From Paraspadella gotoi (taxonomy: Eukaryota > Chaetognatha), in contig CM119269.1 in assembly GCA_051294375.1 (NCBI GenBank), positions 14,395,918-14,459,917 of the forward strand: 64,000 bases of DNA. The letters are read 5' to 3'. How positions within the stretch are numbered: the first letter of the stretch is position 1; every line of letters starts with the position of its first letter. Both the position numbers and the translations under genes were made by a program. Below the pieces are notes generated by a model. It saw nothing but the letters and a program-made list of their open reading frames with translations, did not search any database and was not told the origin of the DNA. Positions 46,006 through 58,035 of this stretch are shown in pieces.

Positions 46006-46169
46006 CGACCTTTATCGGGGCCACGGCTTCGCTGTTTTCGCCTCCACCATCAATTGCACGTCACCAATGAAGGAACGACCACCTGCACCACCACTGCAGC
46101 CACTTGTCCCCTAGAATACAACTGACCACCTCGAGATGAGACAAGAAGGACGACGACGATATGTTCACT

Positions 46170-46170
46170 G

Positions 46171-46262
<92 letters not shown>

Positions 46263-46264
46263 CT
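46170..46264. repeat. (CTTT)n microsatellite
   Basis: A perfect CTTT tetranucleotide array of about 20 units. Confidence 0.97.
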
Positions 46265-46475
46265 TTATCTTATTTTCCCCCTTTATCTCCCACCACATTC
46301 TTAGAACCACCTTCGCTACAATCCACCTCACCCCCTTGCCTCCCCCCAACCACCTCCATCACCATCGACGCATTGACCCTCACAAATCCTCGCCCTGTCT
46401 CGCCCTCGCTTTTTCAAAGCCTTTCCTTCCTTCTGACATTTGGACAAGGATTTTGAGAAGTCCCCAACTCCCAAT

Positions 46476-46558
<83 letters not shown>
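46476..46558. repeat. (CT)n microsatellite
   Basis: A perfect CT array of about 41 units. Confidence 0.97.
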
Positions 46559-46559
<1 letters not shown>

Positions 46560-46562
<3 letters not shown>

Positions 46563-47309
46563 TTATCTCTGCCTTTGTTTGATGCGCATGAATTGCATTA
46601 ATTCATTTCATACAATGCTTTTTTTCTTTTTTTCCTAACATAATTGATTGGTAATTGACGGATGTTTGTGTTAAGGAACGATATCATTACATAATGTTTA
46701 CATAATGTTCTTATAAGACGTTTCCGTTCTCTACTGTATTATTTGAGTACTTTTTAAGTCGGTAACTCTGTAAGTTTTCCATTGAACTTTGGCGTCTTCT
46801 TACTTTTCTCTGAATTCCAGAACACCGTTTACAATTTATTGGGTTGAGTTCTTTGGACAAAAGAAAGAATCTATTATATAATATAATCTCTTCTATCTAT
46901 AGAAAGAAGAGATAGAAAAGTTTATCGGAAAAAATGAAATTCGAATAAAAAAAATGTGAAAAAAAATTGATGAAGAAATAAATTTTTTAAAAAATTTAAA
47001 TTTTTTTAAAAATAAAAATAAAAACGATTTGGATGCGTGACTGATTTTAAATCCGTTTATCTTTGGTTAAAAATCTGTTTTACTGAAAAAAAAATGGAAT
47101 GTTCATGGAATCCTCGCCCAATTAGCTATTTATCTATTGAGTTTTTCAATTATTTATTTATCCTCATTTTTTTCTTTTTGTTTATATATTTATTTATTAT
47201 TCTCGTTTCCTTATTTTATCGTTTCCTTCACATGACGCGAGAAAAGAGAGATTCCAATTTCCTTTTTTTTATTTCTTCTTCTTTTTATTCCGACGTTGTT
47301 ACACAACAA

Positions 47310-47310
<1 letters not shown>
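46560..47310. other. AT-rich unique sequence
   Basis: No gene was recognised. Confidence 0.4.
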
Positions 47311-47342
<32 letters not shown>

Positions 47343-47640
47343 NNNNNNNNNNNNNNNNNNNNNNNNNNNNNNNNNNNNNNNNNNNNNNNNNNNNNNNNNN
47401 NNNNNNNNNNNNNNNNNNNNNNNNNNNNNNNNNNNNNNNNNNNNNNNNNNNNNNNNNNNNNNNNNNNNNNNNNNNNNNNNNNNNNNNNNNNNNNNNNNNN
47501 NNNNNNNNNNNNNNNNNNNNNNNNNNNNNNNNNNNNNNNNNNNNNNNNNNNNNNNNNNNNNNNNNNNNNNNNNNNNNNNNNNNNNNNNNNNNNNNNNNNN
47601 NNNNNNNNNNNNNACGACGACGACGACGACGACGACGACA
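47311..47640. repeat. (CT)n, gap, (ACG)n
   Basis: A CT array enters an N-run at 47343-47613 and a different motif, ACGACG, leaves it. The gap therefore spans at least one junction between two microsatellites. Confidence 0.9.
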
Positions 47641-48125
47641 CCAATAACGACAACCACGCCGTGATCGCGTGACTTTTTCCTCCGAATATTTAAGAATTAC
47701 GAGGATCATAATTTCAACCCCAGAGACTCCTAACTCCCTCTCTTCGTGTCTTCCCCCTCTGCCCCCCCCCCTCTTTCCTTGTTTGAACCAAAAAATATTC
47801 TCCGCGGTTCATTAGCGATTTTAGAATGTACAAATGGGTCGTTAACGTTGACGTTGTTGTCGTCGTTGTCGTCGTCGTTGTTGTTGTTGTTGTTTTTGTA
47901 GTGGTTTATCGAGTCGCTTTTTTTGCTTGTGTTGCACAAAAACGAATGACTTTCAATCAGGATGCTTGCTTTTTCTAGCCATACTTTTAAAGGATATTGT
48001 GTTATATGCATTAATTGTATAATAATAAACTATATTACTGTATCTCGCTGATTATTTTTTATCCAATACGGAAAATTTTTGTTTTGTTTCTAAGGGCCCG
48101 GGGTGGCCGCTATTTTTCTCTAAGC

Positions 48126-48510
48126 CGCATCACCCAATCACGCAATAACGCAAATAACCCCATCACTCAATAACGCAATCACCCCATCACTCACTGACGT
48201 CATCACCCTATCACACCATGACGCAATAACGCCATCACCCCATCACGCCATNNNNNNNNNNNNNNNNNNNNNNNNNNNNNNNNNNNNNNNNNNNNNNNNN
48301 NNNNNNNNNNNNNNNNNNNNNNNNNNNNNNNNNNNNNNNNNNNNNNNNNNNNNNNNNNNNNNNNNNNNNNNNNNNNNNNNNNNNNNNNNNNNNNNNNNNN
48401 NNNNNNNNNNNNNNNNNNNNNNNNNNNNNNNNNNNNNNNNNNNNNNNNNNNNNNNNCACCCCATCACGCCATCTCCCCATCACGCCATCACGCAATAACG
48501 CCATCACACC
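48126..48510. repeat. CATCACCC / ACGCAATAACGC minisatellite with gap
   Basis: Short units combining CATCACCCCATCACGC and AATAACGC around an N-run at 48252-48456. Both flanks carry the same motif, so the gap is the array itself. Confidence 0.9.
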
Positions 48511-49182
48511 AACTCGAAATCTAATCCCCGTTTTTTTTTATTTTCCTTCTTTTCAACTTTTCAGGTTCGAGTTATGATTTCCAGCTAAACGTCATTCATC
48601 CCAAATTTTTTTTTTCTTTCGGATTTTAAACAAGTTTTTCTGTGAACGAGTCTCTTGGGGTGAGAAAGTCTCACGAGCGGAAAGTAAAAAAAAAATTGAG
48701 TCGAAAGAAATTTTTGTCACGTGATCGTGTCACGGCATCGCCACGCCGCGAGAGATTTTGTTAGGATGCCTCGCGGTGAACGTTGTCACGCTGAAAGGTC
48801 GTGTTGTCGTATCTCGATGTTGTTACGGACTTTAAACTATGACATGCAGCCCATTCGCGCTACGCTACGGTACGCGCCGATATGCTACGTCACGTTTGTC
48901 ATGCCACGGCATGCCATACCATGCTACGCGATAGAATAACTGGTCATTCATGCTTCAATCCTTGACTATTCACGTCTCTCGCGAACTCACCTTTACTCAC
49001 CTTCACTTCACATAAACTTATCTTCGCAAAAACTAGAAATCACAATTTTCTTAACTCGAGATTGCATTTCTCACCCCTCTCCTTCGGACTACCTCTTCGA
49101 AATTCCGGAAGAAGATCCTTTGCTAGGGCGGGAATTTAAAATTAATTGGAGTTAAATAGTCAATTAATGCAAATTGGGTGAG
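48511..49182. other. Unique sequence without a recognised gene
   Basis: Includes a stretch (48840-48930) with repeated GCTACG and CATGCCA words. Nothing recognised. Confidence 0.4.
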
Positions 49183-49468
49183 NNNNNNNNNNNNNNNNNN
49201 NNNNNNNNNNNNNNNNNNNNNNNNNNNNNNNNNNNNNNNNNNNNNNNNNNNNNNNNNNNNNNNNNNNNNNNNNNNNNNNNNNNNNNNNNNNNNNNNNNNN
49301 NNNNNNNNNNNNNNNNNNNNNNNNNNNNNNNNNNNNNNNNNNNNNNNNNNNNNNNNNNNNNNNNNNNNNNNNNNNNNNNNNNNNNNNNNNNNNNNNNNNN
49401 NNNNNNNNNNNNNNNNNNNNNNNNNNNNNNNNNNNNNNNNNNNNNNNGAGAGAGAGAGAGAGAGAGAG
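49183..49468. repeat. Gap then (GA)n
   Basis: An N-run at 49183-49447 exits into a GA array. Confidence 0.85.
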
Positions 49469-49857
49469 TGAAAAGTAAAAATTGTGAACCGAATCTTTTA
49501 AACATAAAAATCATATTAGTACATGTGTTTTATGTAAAGGCAAAAATAATAACGTTTCGAACTTAAAAAAGTCATTAGAAAATATTGAACAATGAAACGG
49601 AACCCGATCCGTCCTCCCAACTGCAATATGCAAGTAAGATTATCCCCTTCTGCTCTTTTATGCACGAGGTAAAAACAAAAGAGCATCGTTCGACTTTTTG
49701 ACGCAAAGAATAATGGATTTCTGAGCGATTTTTTGTGGGTTTTTTAATAGCATCAAAAATATATATTTCTAAAAAAAAGAGGATATATCGTACTAAAGGC
49801 GTAGATGGTAGAAAGACCTCGGGCGTTGTGCTTTCGGATTTGAAAAGACAGCGACGG

Positions 49858-50075
49858 AGATAAATAAATAAATAAAATAAATAAATGGTAGATAAATAAA
49901 TCGAGAAATGAAGAAGAAAGGAAGGAATAAAAATTGTCTCTTGGAGAAAAAAAACCATAAGATTTTTAAAGGAAAAAAAAAAGATTTAAAGAAAAGGAAT
50001 AAAAAGAAGATGTTAGGGGAAGGAGGAGGAGGAGGAGGAGGAGGAGGGGGAGGAGGAGGAGGAGGAGAAGGAAAA
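49858..50075. repeat. (AAAT)n and (GGA)n runs
   Basis: AAATAAATA at 49860-49900 and GGAGGAGGA at 50022-50070, separated by A-rich DNA. Confidence 0.9.
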
Positions 50076-50362
50076 GGAGAAGTAAGAGGAGGAGGAATAC
50101 GAAGAGGAGGAGGAAGTGAACACGGAGGAAGGAGAACCGGAAATCATTTTAAAATGAAAAGAAGATTTTTTTTTTCTTATTTTCTTTTTCTTTTTTGTTT
50201 TATTTTCTTTTTTTTCCAAGGTGTTTGTATGAAAACCGGATAATAAACCATTTGTCTCCTCATCAGAGGCAGAGATGCGTCGGCGGCGGCGGCTGCGGTC
50301 CGGGCTGCGACTGACGCCGCGATGATCAGCGTTGCGGCAAAGACGAGTTGCTGCTGCAGCAG

Positions 50363-50365
<3 letters not shown>

Positions 50366-50459
<94 letters not shown>

Positions 50460-50475
50460 TTCTCTCTCTCTCTCC
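50366..50475. repeat. (CT)n microsatellite
   Basis: A long CT array directly after a CTGCTGCAGCAG palindrome. Confidence 0.96.
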
Positions 50476-50735
50476 TTTCCTTCCTCCCCAGACCACGAGA
50501 GAGAAAAAAAAAGAATTTAATCGGACCTTCTATGGTTGGGAGTTATAAAAAAAAAGCAAGCAATGGAGGTCTTAGTATTTTGCTTGCTTTTATTCCGTTC
50601 CTGCTTGGCTTCTCCCATTCGCGTTTGCATAAATTCCTGCCTTCGCCTCATTCTGCCCTTTTGTTTGTACGATTCTGCTGTCGGTTTATTCTCCCAATTC
50701 TCCCAAAAGAGGAGAACGTTTTTTCCATTTTTTTT
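50476..50735. other. Unique sequence, weak open frame
   Basis: A plus-strand ATG frame from 50536 reads a hydrophobic stretch with LLLFRSCLASPIRVCINSC before running into the T-run and gap. It resembles a signal peptide only superficially, and I do not call it a gene. Confidence 0.2.
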
Positions 50736-50921
50736 NNNNNNNNNNNNNNNNNNNNNNNNNNNNNNNNNNNNNNNNNNNNNNNNNNNNNNNNNNNNNNNNN
50801 NNNNNNNNNNNNNNNNNNNNNNNNNNNNNNNNNNNNNNNNNNNNNNNNNNNNNNNNNNNNNNNNNNNNNNNNNNNNNNNNNNNNNNNNNNNNNNNNNNNN
50901 NNNNNNNNNNNNNNNNNNNNN

Positions 50922-50950
<29 letters not shown>
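50736..50950. repeat. Gap then (GA)n
   Basis: An N-run at 50736-50921 between a T-run and a GA array. Confidence 0.85.
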
Positions 50951-50952
<2 letters not shown>

Positions 50953-51520
50953 AAAACTAGCGAGTGATCTTCAACATTCGTGAATCTTTCCCTCACAGAG
51001 TGATTATCCTCTTTTCAACTCGATATTTCCTAATTTCCTTTGGAGATTTTACGCCGTCGATGTCTGCAATTACAGAACAAAGAAGTGTAACGAGTAAATA
51101 AAGCGAAAAGGTTCCAAGGCAATAAATTTTATTAACAGTCATACTGAAAATTCAATACTTATTTGAAATTGAGACAATCAATATACATAAAACTTATTTA
51201 TTCATTCGATAAACAATATATTTTGCCTCCATCCCACTTAAAAGATCTTGCAAGATTTCTATCAAGATTAAAAATAGACTGAGCTGACTTGTATTAAATT
51301 CGTTCAAACAATGTAAAAATTGTTCATTCATTTATTATAAAGTAAGGACTAAAAATATGAAATTCATATTTTAATTTAATAAATAAGTTATCTTAATTTT
51401 GTAATTTTAAGTTAAGGATTCTGTCGAGGATCGTTCGTCGCAGACATTGACAACGATAAACGCCGACTGCGAGATAATAACAACGACAACAACAAGCTCA
51501 AGTTCAAAAACGCAATTTTA
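50951..51520. other. AT-rich unique sequence
   Basis: No gene was recognised. Confidence 0.4.
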
Positions 51521-52110
51521 CCTTTTCTCTCTCTCTCTCTCTAACTCTCTTTTTTTTTTTTTATCTCTCTCTCTCTCTCTTTCTAATTTTCACTCCAATC
51601 CTTTTATCTTTTCCTTTTCTTTTAAAAAAAAAAACTCTTCTTTTAATTTTCTCCTTCCATTTTTTTCAGTTTTCTATAAACTTCATTTTCTCTCATTTTT
51701 TTTTTCTCCTTTTCACCTCATTCTCGACTCTGTATGGAAGTGAAAATTATGTCAGACGTTATCTTTCCTTTTTTCTTCTCTTCTTTCCCCCCTTTTCTTC
51801 CTTCCTTTCTTCTCCTTCTTCCTCCCTAAAAAAAAATAAAATAAAAAAAACACCTCATCTCGCTCTTTCCTTCCTTTTCAACCTTCCTTTTTCATTATCT
51901 CCACCGCTAATCCCAAAATTTGCTTTTCCTTCTCTTTACAATCTCCTTCTCGTTTTTTTTTNNNNNNNNNNNNNNNNNNNNNNNNNNNNNNNNNNNNNNN
52001 NNNNNNNNNNNNNNNNNNNNNNNNNNNNNNNNNNNNNNNNNNNNNNNNNNNNNNNNNNNNATTCCCCTCTCCTCCTCCTCCTCCTCCTGCCTCCTCCCCT
52101 TCCTCCTCCT
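51521..52110. repeat. Polypyrimidine tract with gap and (CTC)n
   Basis: CT and TTTC-rich DNA, an N-run at 51962-52060, then CTCCTCCTC. Confidence 0.85.
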
Positions 52111-52839
52111 TCCTTCTCGTCCTTAAATCCAGCTTTCTTTTATCCCTTTCCTCTGTTTCCTTTCCTTTTCCTCTCCGTTGGTTTATAAGGAGATCGTCTC
52201 ATCCCTTTACTTTCTATAGACTCGAATGGAGAACCACATTAAAAAAAAAAAAACTGATGACAGAAACAATGACAATGACAATGAAAACAGAAACAGCGCT
52301 GAGAGCGACGATGACAACATGGAAAACAACGGCAACTGTGAAACGAAAGGACAAAACAACCCGAACACGAAATCGAAGACAATAACGTCCGAATTGATAA
52401 CATGTAGGACAAAAACAGAGATGACAAAAACCGAAGCTGTAGGTCATTTTAAAAAAGAGTAAAACATTTGTTTTCTTTTTTTTTTAATTTTTTTTTTAAA
52501 TTTTCATTTTTTTAGTATTATTTTTTCATAATAAATTAAAATTTTGACTACATACTTTTTTCCTTAGAAATTTCAGCAACTGTTAGTCTTTTTTGTTGGT
52601 TATTTTAAAAAGAGAAGAAATTATTTCTTGGGTAGAAAATTGTATCTCTAATACTTTCGCCGAATTAAATTTCGCAATTGATCTTTCCATTTTCCATTTT
52701 CGTACAACAATCCCTTACATAATCTTCACTCCGCCTTACACTTCGTCCCACCATCGTCCACCCCAACACTTACCTTCCCCCCCTTAACCCTCACCCCAGC
52801 CTCACCCTTCGTCTTCTTCCTCTTTCACGACACGCAGCC

Positions 52840-53345
52840 GAACCATTTGCGCGGAAGAATCGCGCGCATCATTACATTTTCCTCTTCTGTTTGCGGCCGT
52901 TGGTGCTGGTGCTGTTGCAGCCGCTGCAGATGCTGCCGCCCTCACCTGAACGGCGATTTGCTTTTTCCATCGACGCAGCGATTTACTCACCCGAAGGAAA
53001 GTCGGTCTTCCTGTCGAGCGTCAGTTTTAAAAGTGTGGAAGACGTCGCGCGTCAAAAGAAGCTTGAATCGGACATCATTGCTAACTATTGGTTCATTGAC
53101 TAGCCCATCCCTTTTCTTTATTGTGTAATGTGTATTGTGTAAAGTGTAACTCACCAAGCCTCGAACCCGAAACCTTTGAGTCGGAAAATAGCGCGCATTC
53201 CCTGCGGCGCCAACGGATTTCTGTTGATGAGTCTCGGACGAGTGGCCGCAGCAAAACAAAACATTCTCAATCAGCTGATCGATTTTCCAAATCGTCGGTC
53301 AGTCATTAGATCATCATCAAACCTACTCTCTCTCCGAAAATATAA
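52840..53345 (+). CDS. Non-repetitive island, possible exon, unrecognised
   Basis: About 500 bp of complex, GC-balanced sequence in a simple-repeat landscape. One plus frame ends at 53103 (TAG) and reads RRFAFSIDAAIYSPEGKSVF followed by an amphipathic segment with SVEDVARQKKLESDII, a composition like real protein. A second frame continues to 53309. Minus-strand CAG|GTGAG-like donor sites occur at about 52945 and 52990, so the coding strand is undecided. No family was recognised. Confidence 0.18.
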
Positions 53346-53705
53346 ATTGTTTGTAAAGATTTAATTTTTTTGGTTCTTTTTAATCATGCTTCAAAGGAAA
53401 CTTAAATTAAAGTAAATCTAATTAACTTAAATTAAATTCCAAAATTAAATTAAAAATTTTTAAAAAAAAGAGTAGATTGAATAAAATCCAATTATCACCG
53501 CATTTACTTTCCTCCCAAAAAAACTCCAAATCCCCCACCTTACACAAAAACCAGACTCCTCAGTCCTTACCCATCCCAGCTTCGGACTTTCCTCACCCTC
53601 CAGACTCCCAAAACCCTCTGCCTCACCTTTTCCTTCCGCGAATAGCGCGGGTTCGACTCACCTCATCTCACTTTCCCTTGGCCCGGATCTCATTAGTCGT
53701 TGGGC

Positions 53706-53706
<1 letters not shown>

Positions 53707-53739
<33 letters not shown>

Positions 53740-53830
53740 GCATAGGCGCCCGAAAACCCGACAAACCCGGAGGTGGTTTCGACTCTGGGCGTCGTCGTCA
53801 TCGTCGTCGTAAATAATCGTCGTCATCGTC
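53707..53830. repeat. (CGT)n runs
   Basis: CGTCGTCGT arrays at 53707-53740 and 53789-53810. Confidence 0.93.
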
Positions 53831-53969
53831 ATAGCAACGGAAGACATCACGTCTCGGCCTCCGTCATCTTTATCACTTTCTTTCATTTACTTCCCGTCGC
53901 GCCATCTTCAATATCGTTATTGTCGTCGTTGTTGTTAATAAAAGGCGGAAGACCACGGAATTGCTGGCG

Positions 53970-54002
53970 GTCAGCGTCGTCGTCGTCGTCGTCGTCGTCG
54001 CC
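53970..54002. repeat. (CGT)n microsatellite
   Basis: GTCGTCGTC array of about 10 units. Confidence 0.93.
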
Positions 54003-54139
54003 GACGCAAATACAATTATCCTCTAAATGATTTCGCTTGTCGTGTTTGTTTTTCTTCGCCCACGTTCTCCGCCACCCTCATGCTTCCCCCCCCCCCCGAA
54101 GCGTCACTCGCCCTTTCATCATCGTCAAATCTTTTTTTC

Positions 54140-55027
54140 GTCGGATCTGCTTACGGCGGATCCCGACTCTATAATCCACTTTGAGGGTCCGTCGGTCCCT
54201 CCCAAAAGTATTGTCGGGCATTCACTTATATCATGTCAGAACATCGAATTATGATAATTGATAAATTATGCAAAAAAATGATGTTCGTCCGTCTGTCTGT
54301 CTGCCTGTCTGTCTGTCTGTCTGTCTGTCAGTCCGTCCGTCCATCCGTCCCACCTTAGCAAAAAACTCCAATTACTCATGATTGGAAGGATGGATTGGAA
54401 ATTTGGAATAAAATATTGTGTGTGGGTAAGGAATTGATTATTCAATCAATCAATTTATTTATCTATTAATTAATTATTCAATCAATCAATTTATAAATTA
54501 ATTAATTATTTAATCAATCAATCATCAATCAATCAATCAGTCAATCACGTAAGTCAGTCGTTATCGGCATTGACGAACAAAAAACAAACATTTTGGATCA
54601 AATTAATTAATTAATTAATTAATTGCATAATTAATTAACTTGAATTAATTAATTGCCTAATAAAATAATTAATTAACTTGAATTAATTAATTGCCTAATA
54701 CATTAATTAATTAATTGTTTTTAGGTCTTTTCGTCACTGACCATGACAAATGCCGATAACGATTGACTTACATGATTGACTGATTGATTGATTGATGATT
54801 GATTTATTAAATAATTAAATAATTGATAAATTGATTGATTGAATAATTAATAAATAGATAAATAAATTAATTGATTGAATAATTAATTAATTAATGAATT
54901 CAAGTTAATTAATTAATTAATTAATTAATTAATTAACTTGTATTAATTAATTGCCTAATACATTAATTAATTATTAATTAATTACCGCTAATGATCGTGG
55001 GCAGATCCGACATTGTTTGCTCAAACT
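54140..55027 (+). mobile_element. (GTCY)n element, complete copy A1
   Basis: Starts with hairpin GTCGGATCTGC / GCGGATCCCGAC (54140-54167) and ends with GCAGATCCGAC (55001-55011) plus ATTGTTTGCTCAAACT, the same borders as copy A2. GTCGGATCTGC at the start is the exact reverse complement of GCAGATCCGAC at the end. Order inside: CTCTATAAT, CCACTTT, GGTCCGTC, ACTTATATCATGTCAGAACA, ATGCAAAAAAATG, a (GTCT/GTCC)n block (about 54286-54347), TCCAATTACTCATG, then long AATT-rich DNA. No coding capacity. Architecture resembles non-autonomous Helentron (HINE/DINE) or mollusc pearl elements. Confidence 0.78.
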
Positions 55028-55230
55028 CCACCCTTTACTCTCCTCGTCCCCACTTCCCCCTAACCTTTTCCACCCACCCAACTTTTTTTTCATTTTCCTT
55101 TGATTTTTTTTTAATAATTGATTTTCTAAACAAACAAAAAAATTTTGAGGAGAAAATTGTCGAGTAGAATCGAGTTATATTGGAATCGAATTATCCCGTG
55201 ACTAATGTTGAGTTACGGCTTCGTCGGACT
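55028..55230. other. AT-rich unique sequence
   Basis: No feature seen. Confidence 0.4.
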
Positions 55231-55372
55231 TGGTCGTCGTCGACGTCGTCGACGTCGTCGTCGTCATCGTCGTCGTCGTCGTCGTCATCGTCGTCGTCGA
55301 AAAAAGTCAATGTTCCCATCTTAACCACTGAGTCTTTATCGACGTCGCTCTCGTCGTCGTCGTCGTCGTCAT
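55231..55372. repeat. (GTC)n array with interruptions
   Basis: GTCGTCGTC runs broken by ATC, GAC and GAAAAAAGTC. The serine-rich plus frame is a repeat artefact. Confidence 0.9.
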
Positions 55373-55727
55373 TTGTATCGTTTTTAAATTTTACTTTTTT
55401 GCATATTTTTTTTTCTGTTTTTTATCGTCCCGTTTACAATTGTGCTTAATAAATGGTTTATTACTTAATTTTACTGAATACTTATCGTTTTTTATTACCT
55501 TCATAATTTTTTTTTTTATTTCGTTTCATCGTCGCTTATATTTTCTAAATCGAACCCATCATCATATACTTAATCATTATACTTATTTTCACTTTTAAAT
55601 CATTTCTATCATTTATCAATTATCAGCATCATCGAACAGTCGATGTGATCGAATTTTTTCGTTGTTGTCGTCATACTAATTCTCCGTCAACATCGTTCCA
55701 ACTCGTCGTCTTCTTTCCTGAGGTCGT

Positions 55728-55806
55728 CGCCCTCTTCGTCGTCGTCGTCGTCGTCGTCGTCGTCATCCTAATCGTTGTTGTCGTCGTCGTCGTCGTCGTC
55801 GCCGTC
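55728..55806. repeat. (GTC)n array
   Basis: Two CGTCGTCGT runs separated by ATCCTAATCGTTGTT. Confidence 0.93.
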
Positions 55807-56100
55807 ATCCAGTCTGCTTCCGGATTCCCATTCTGGTTATTTTTGTCTTCGGCCGAATTCGTGGGCGAAACTCATTTGGAAAAAAAAAAGATTTTAATTT
55901 GGAGAGAAAATTTCGTGAACTGAAAAGAGATTTTATGTTTCGCTCATTTAAATTTATTTTTAAAAAAACGGGAAAATCTAGCGACACTTTATATCAAACC
56001 TTTGCTATGGCTGTTCCAACTTCCATACTTTAGTTTGGTCGTATGTGTATTCGAATTTAGATAAAACGCAAAATGATTTAACACAACAAATCTCATTCCT

Positions 56101-56240
56101 CTGCCGCGAGTAGTCGCGAAGCAACTATATAAGTCACTTTTCGGTTGGTCTGTCGGTCGGTCGGTCGGTCAATCGGTATGTCTGTCCGTCGGTCTGACCC
56201 ACTTACGTTAAAAATGCATAAAATTTTCCTATAGTTGATG
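56101..56240 (+). mobile_element. CGGT/GTCY element, best copy of the head (B1)
   Basis: A hairpin-like start (GCGAGTAGTCGCG), then AAGCAACTATATAAGTCAC, TTTTCGG, (TTGGTC/CGGT)n, GTCTGTCCGTC, CCCACTTACGTTAAAAATGC. The CTATA(T)AA-GTCACTTT-CGGTC core parallels CTCTATAATTCACTTT-CGGTCC in the elements at 54140 and 60764, suggesting a common ancestor. The 3' border was not identified. Confidence 0.6.
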
Positions 56241-56289
56241 ATTGCTCATTTGTTAAGAAAGAAAAAAACCTCAAATCTAAGTGTCTGCT

Positions 56290-56340
56290 AGCACATGTCA
56301 TGTCATGTAGCGTCATGTCATGTAATGTCATGTCAGATCG
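56290..56340. repeat. ATGTC pentamer repeat
   Basis: CATGTCATGTCATGT units with GTAGCG and GTAATG interruptions. Confidence 0.85.
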
Positions 56341-56484
56341 TATTTTCTTAAAAACGTCAATAATACTTCTAAGTCACGCAATCGCTTATTATAAGCTGCC
56401 TACTCTTCAAGGTTTTCCTTCTTTTACGACTTGGAAAAAGTCTTTATTTGTCAAAAGTCACGTGACCGCGCTAATTATCCTTTG

Positions 56485-56613
<129 letters not shown>

Positions 56614-56849
56614 TGGGGGGGGAGTAGAAAATAAAACATATACAGTTTTCGGGACTAAGTATTTCTTTATTTCCGAAAAATACAACTTAGAATTTCCGGA
56701 AAAGAATTTCAATGATTGATCCTGCAAATTTCATTATATGGGAAAAAGAATTCCAGTTGTGTAGCGTCGCTCGACCTGACGTTTCTGATGCGACCTCTTA
56801 CTCTCGCCCGACCCGAGAAAAAGATACCGCGAATCCTAGAAGTATTTTT

Positions 56850-56984
<135 letters not shown>

Positions 56985-57059
56985 CACTTATAGATACAGA
57001 TAGAGATACAGAGACAAAGATGGTGAAAAGGGTTTCTTGTCGCTTCTATGATCTTCATG

Positions 57060-57235
57060 GCGAATCTGACAAGACGCCGAGGATAATCTAATTGTGCGCG
57101 GGCGGCGCCGCTGCGGCGGAAGCGACTTAGGAGGCGGCAGAGTAGGCGGCCGGTGGCGGCGGCGGCAGAAGCGGCGGAAGCGGCATCGGAGGCGGCGAAG
57201 AGGAGGTTCCGAATCGACTGCAAGGGATCCCTCCA
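57060..57235. promoter_or_regulatory. GC-rich (GGCGGC) patch
   Basis: GCGGCGGAAGCG-type DNA with high CpG. Frames on the minus strand read Ala/Arg/Pro runs. It could be a promoter or 5' exon, but only composition supports this. Confidence 0.18.
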
Positions 57236-57299
57236 TTTTTTTTCAGCATAAAGTTGCCAGCTTGACTTAATCTACTGGAAAAAACTTTTGCCTTCGAGC

Positions 57300-57770
57300 G
57301 CCTCCGGTTTTTTTCTTTCTTTTTCTCTTTTTTTCTTATTTTCTTATTTTCTCCTACCCTTTTCTTTCTTTTTCCTGTTCCTTTCTTTCTTTTTCCTCTT
57401 CCTTTCTCCACTCTTCCTTTTTTTTTCTTGCTTTTTCCTTTCTACCCTCCTTCCTTTTTCTTACCATTATCATTTTCCTTTTATTTTCCGTTTTCTTTCC
57501 TTTTTCTTCCCAATCTTTTTTTTTCATTCTTTTCTTTTCCATTGTTTTTTTTTTCCTTTTTGCTTCTCTCTCTCTCTCTTTTTCATTTCTTTCCTTTTTT
57601 CCCTTTTTTTTTCCTCTTTCAATCTCCGTTTTCTTTTCTCCTAAAATCTCACCACTTTTCTTTGTCCTTTTCATTTCCTCCCGATTTTCGCCGCCATTTT
57701 TCTTTATTCGCTTTCCAGTTTGTTTTTTCTTTTCTTTATTTTATTTTTTTCCCCATTTTGTTTTAGATTT
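57300..57770. repeat. Polypyrimidine TTTTCTTTCC tract
   Basis: About 450 bp nearly purine-free on the plus strand, similar in style to 9400-9905. Confidence 0.85.
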
Positions 57771-58035
57771 CTAGTACGTTTATTAGTACTTTGTCCTTTT
57801 AGAGTTTATACTAATGTTACTAGATTAGTAGATTCTTTTTTACACTATTTTATTCATTAATTCGATACCTAATCTTTGTTTCTCATCTTCATTTTTTTTT
57901 TGGATATTACTGCACAAATTTCCTTCACTACCTCGAATTCTTCTTTCTTATCGTCAATCGTACCCGAACCCAAACCTTCCGATCTTTTTCTAATTATTTT
58001 TTTCTCTTTTTATTTTCCATTTCACTTTGTTCAAT

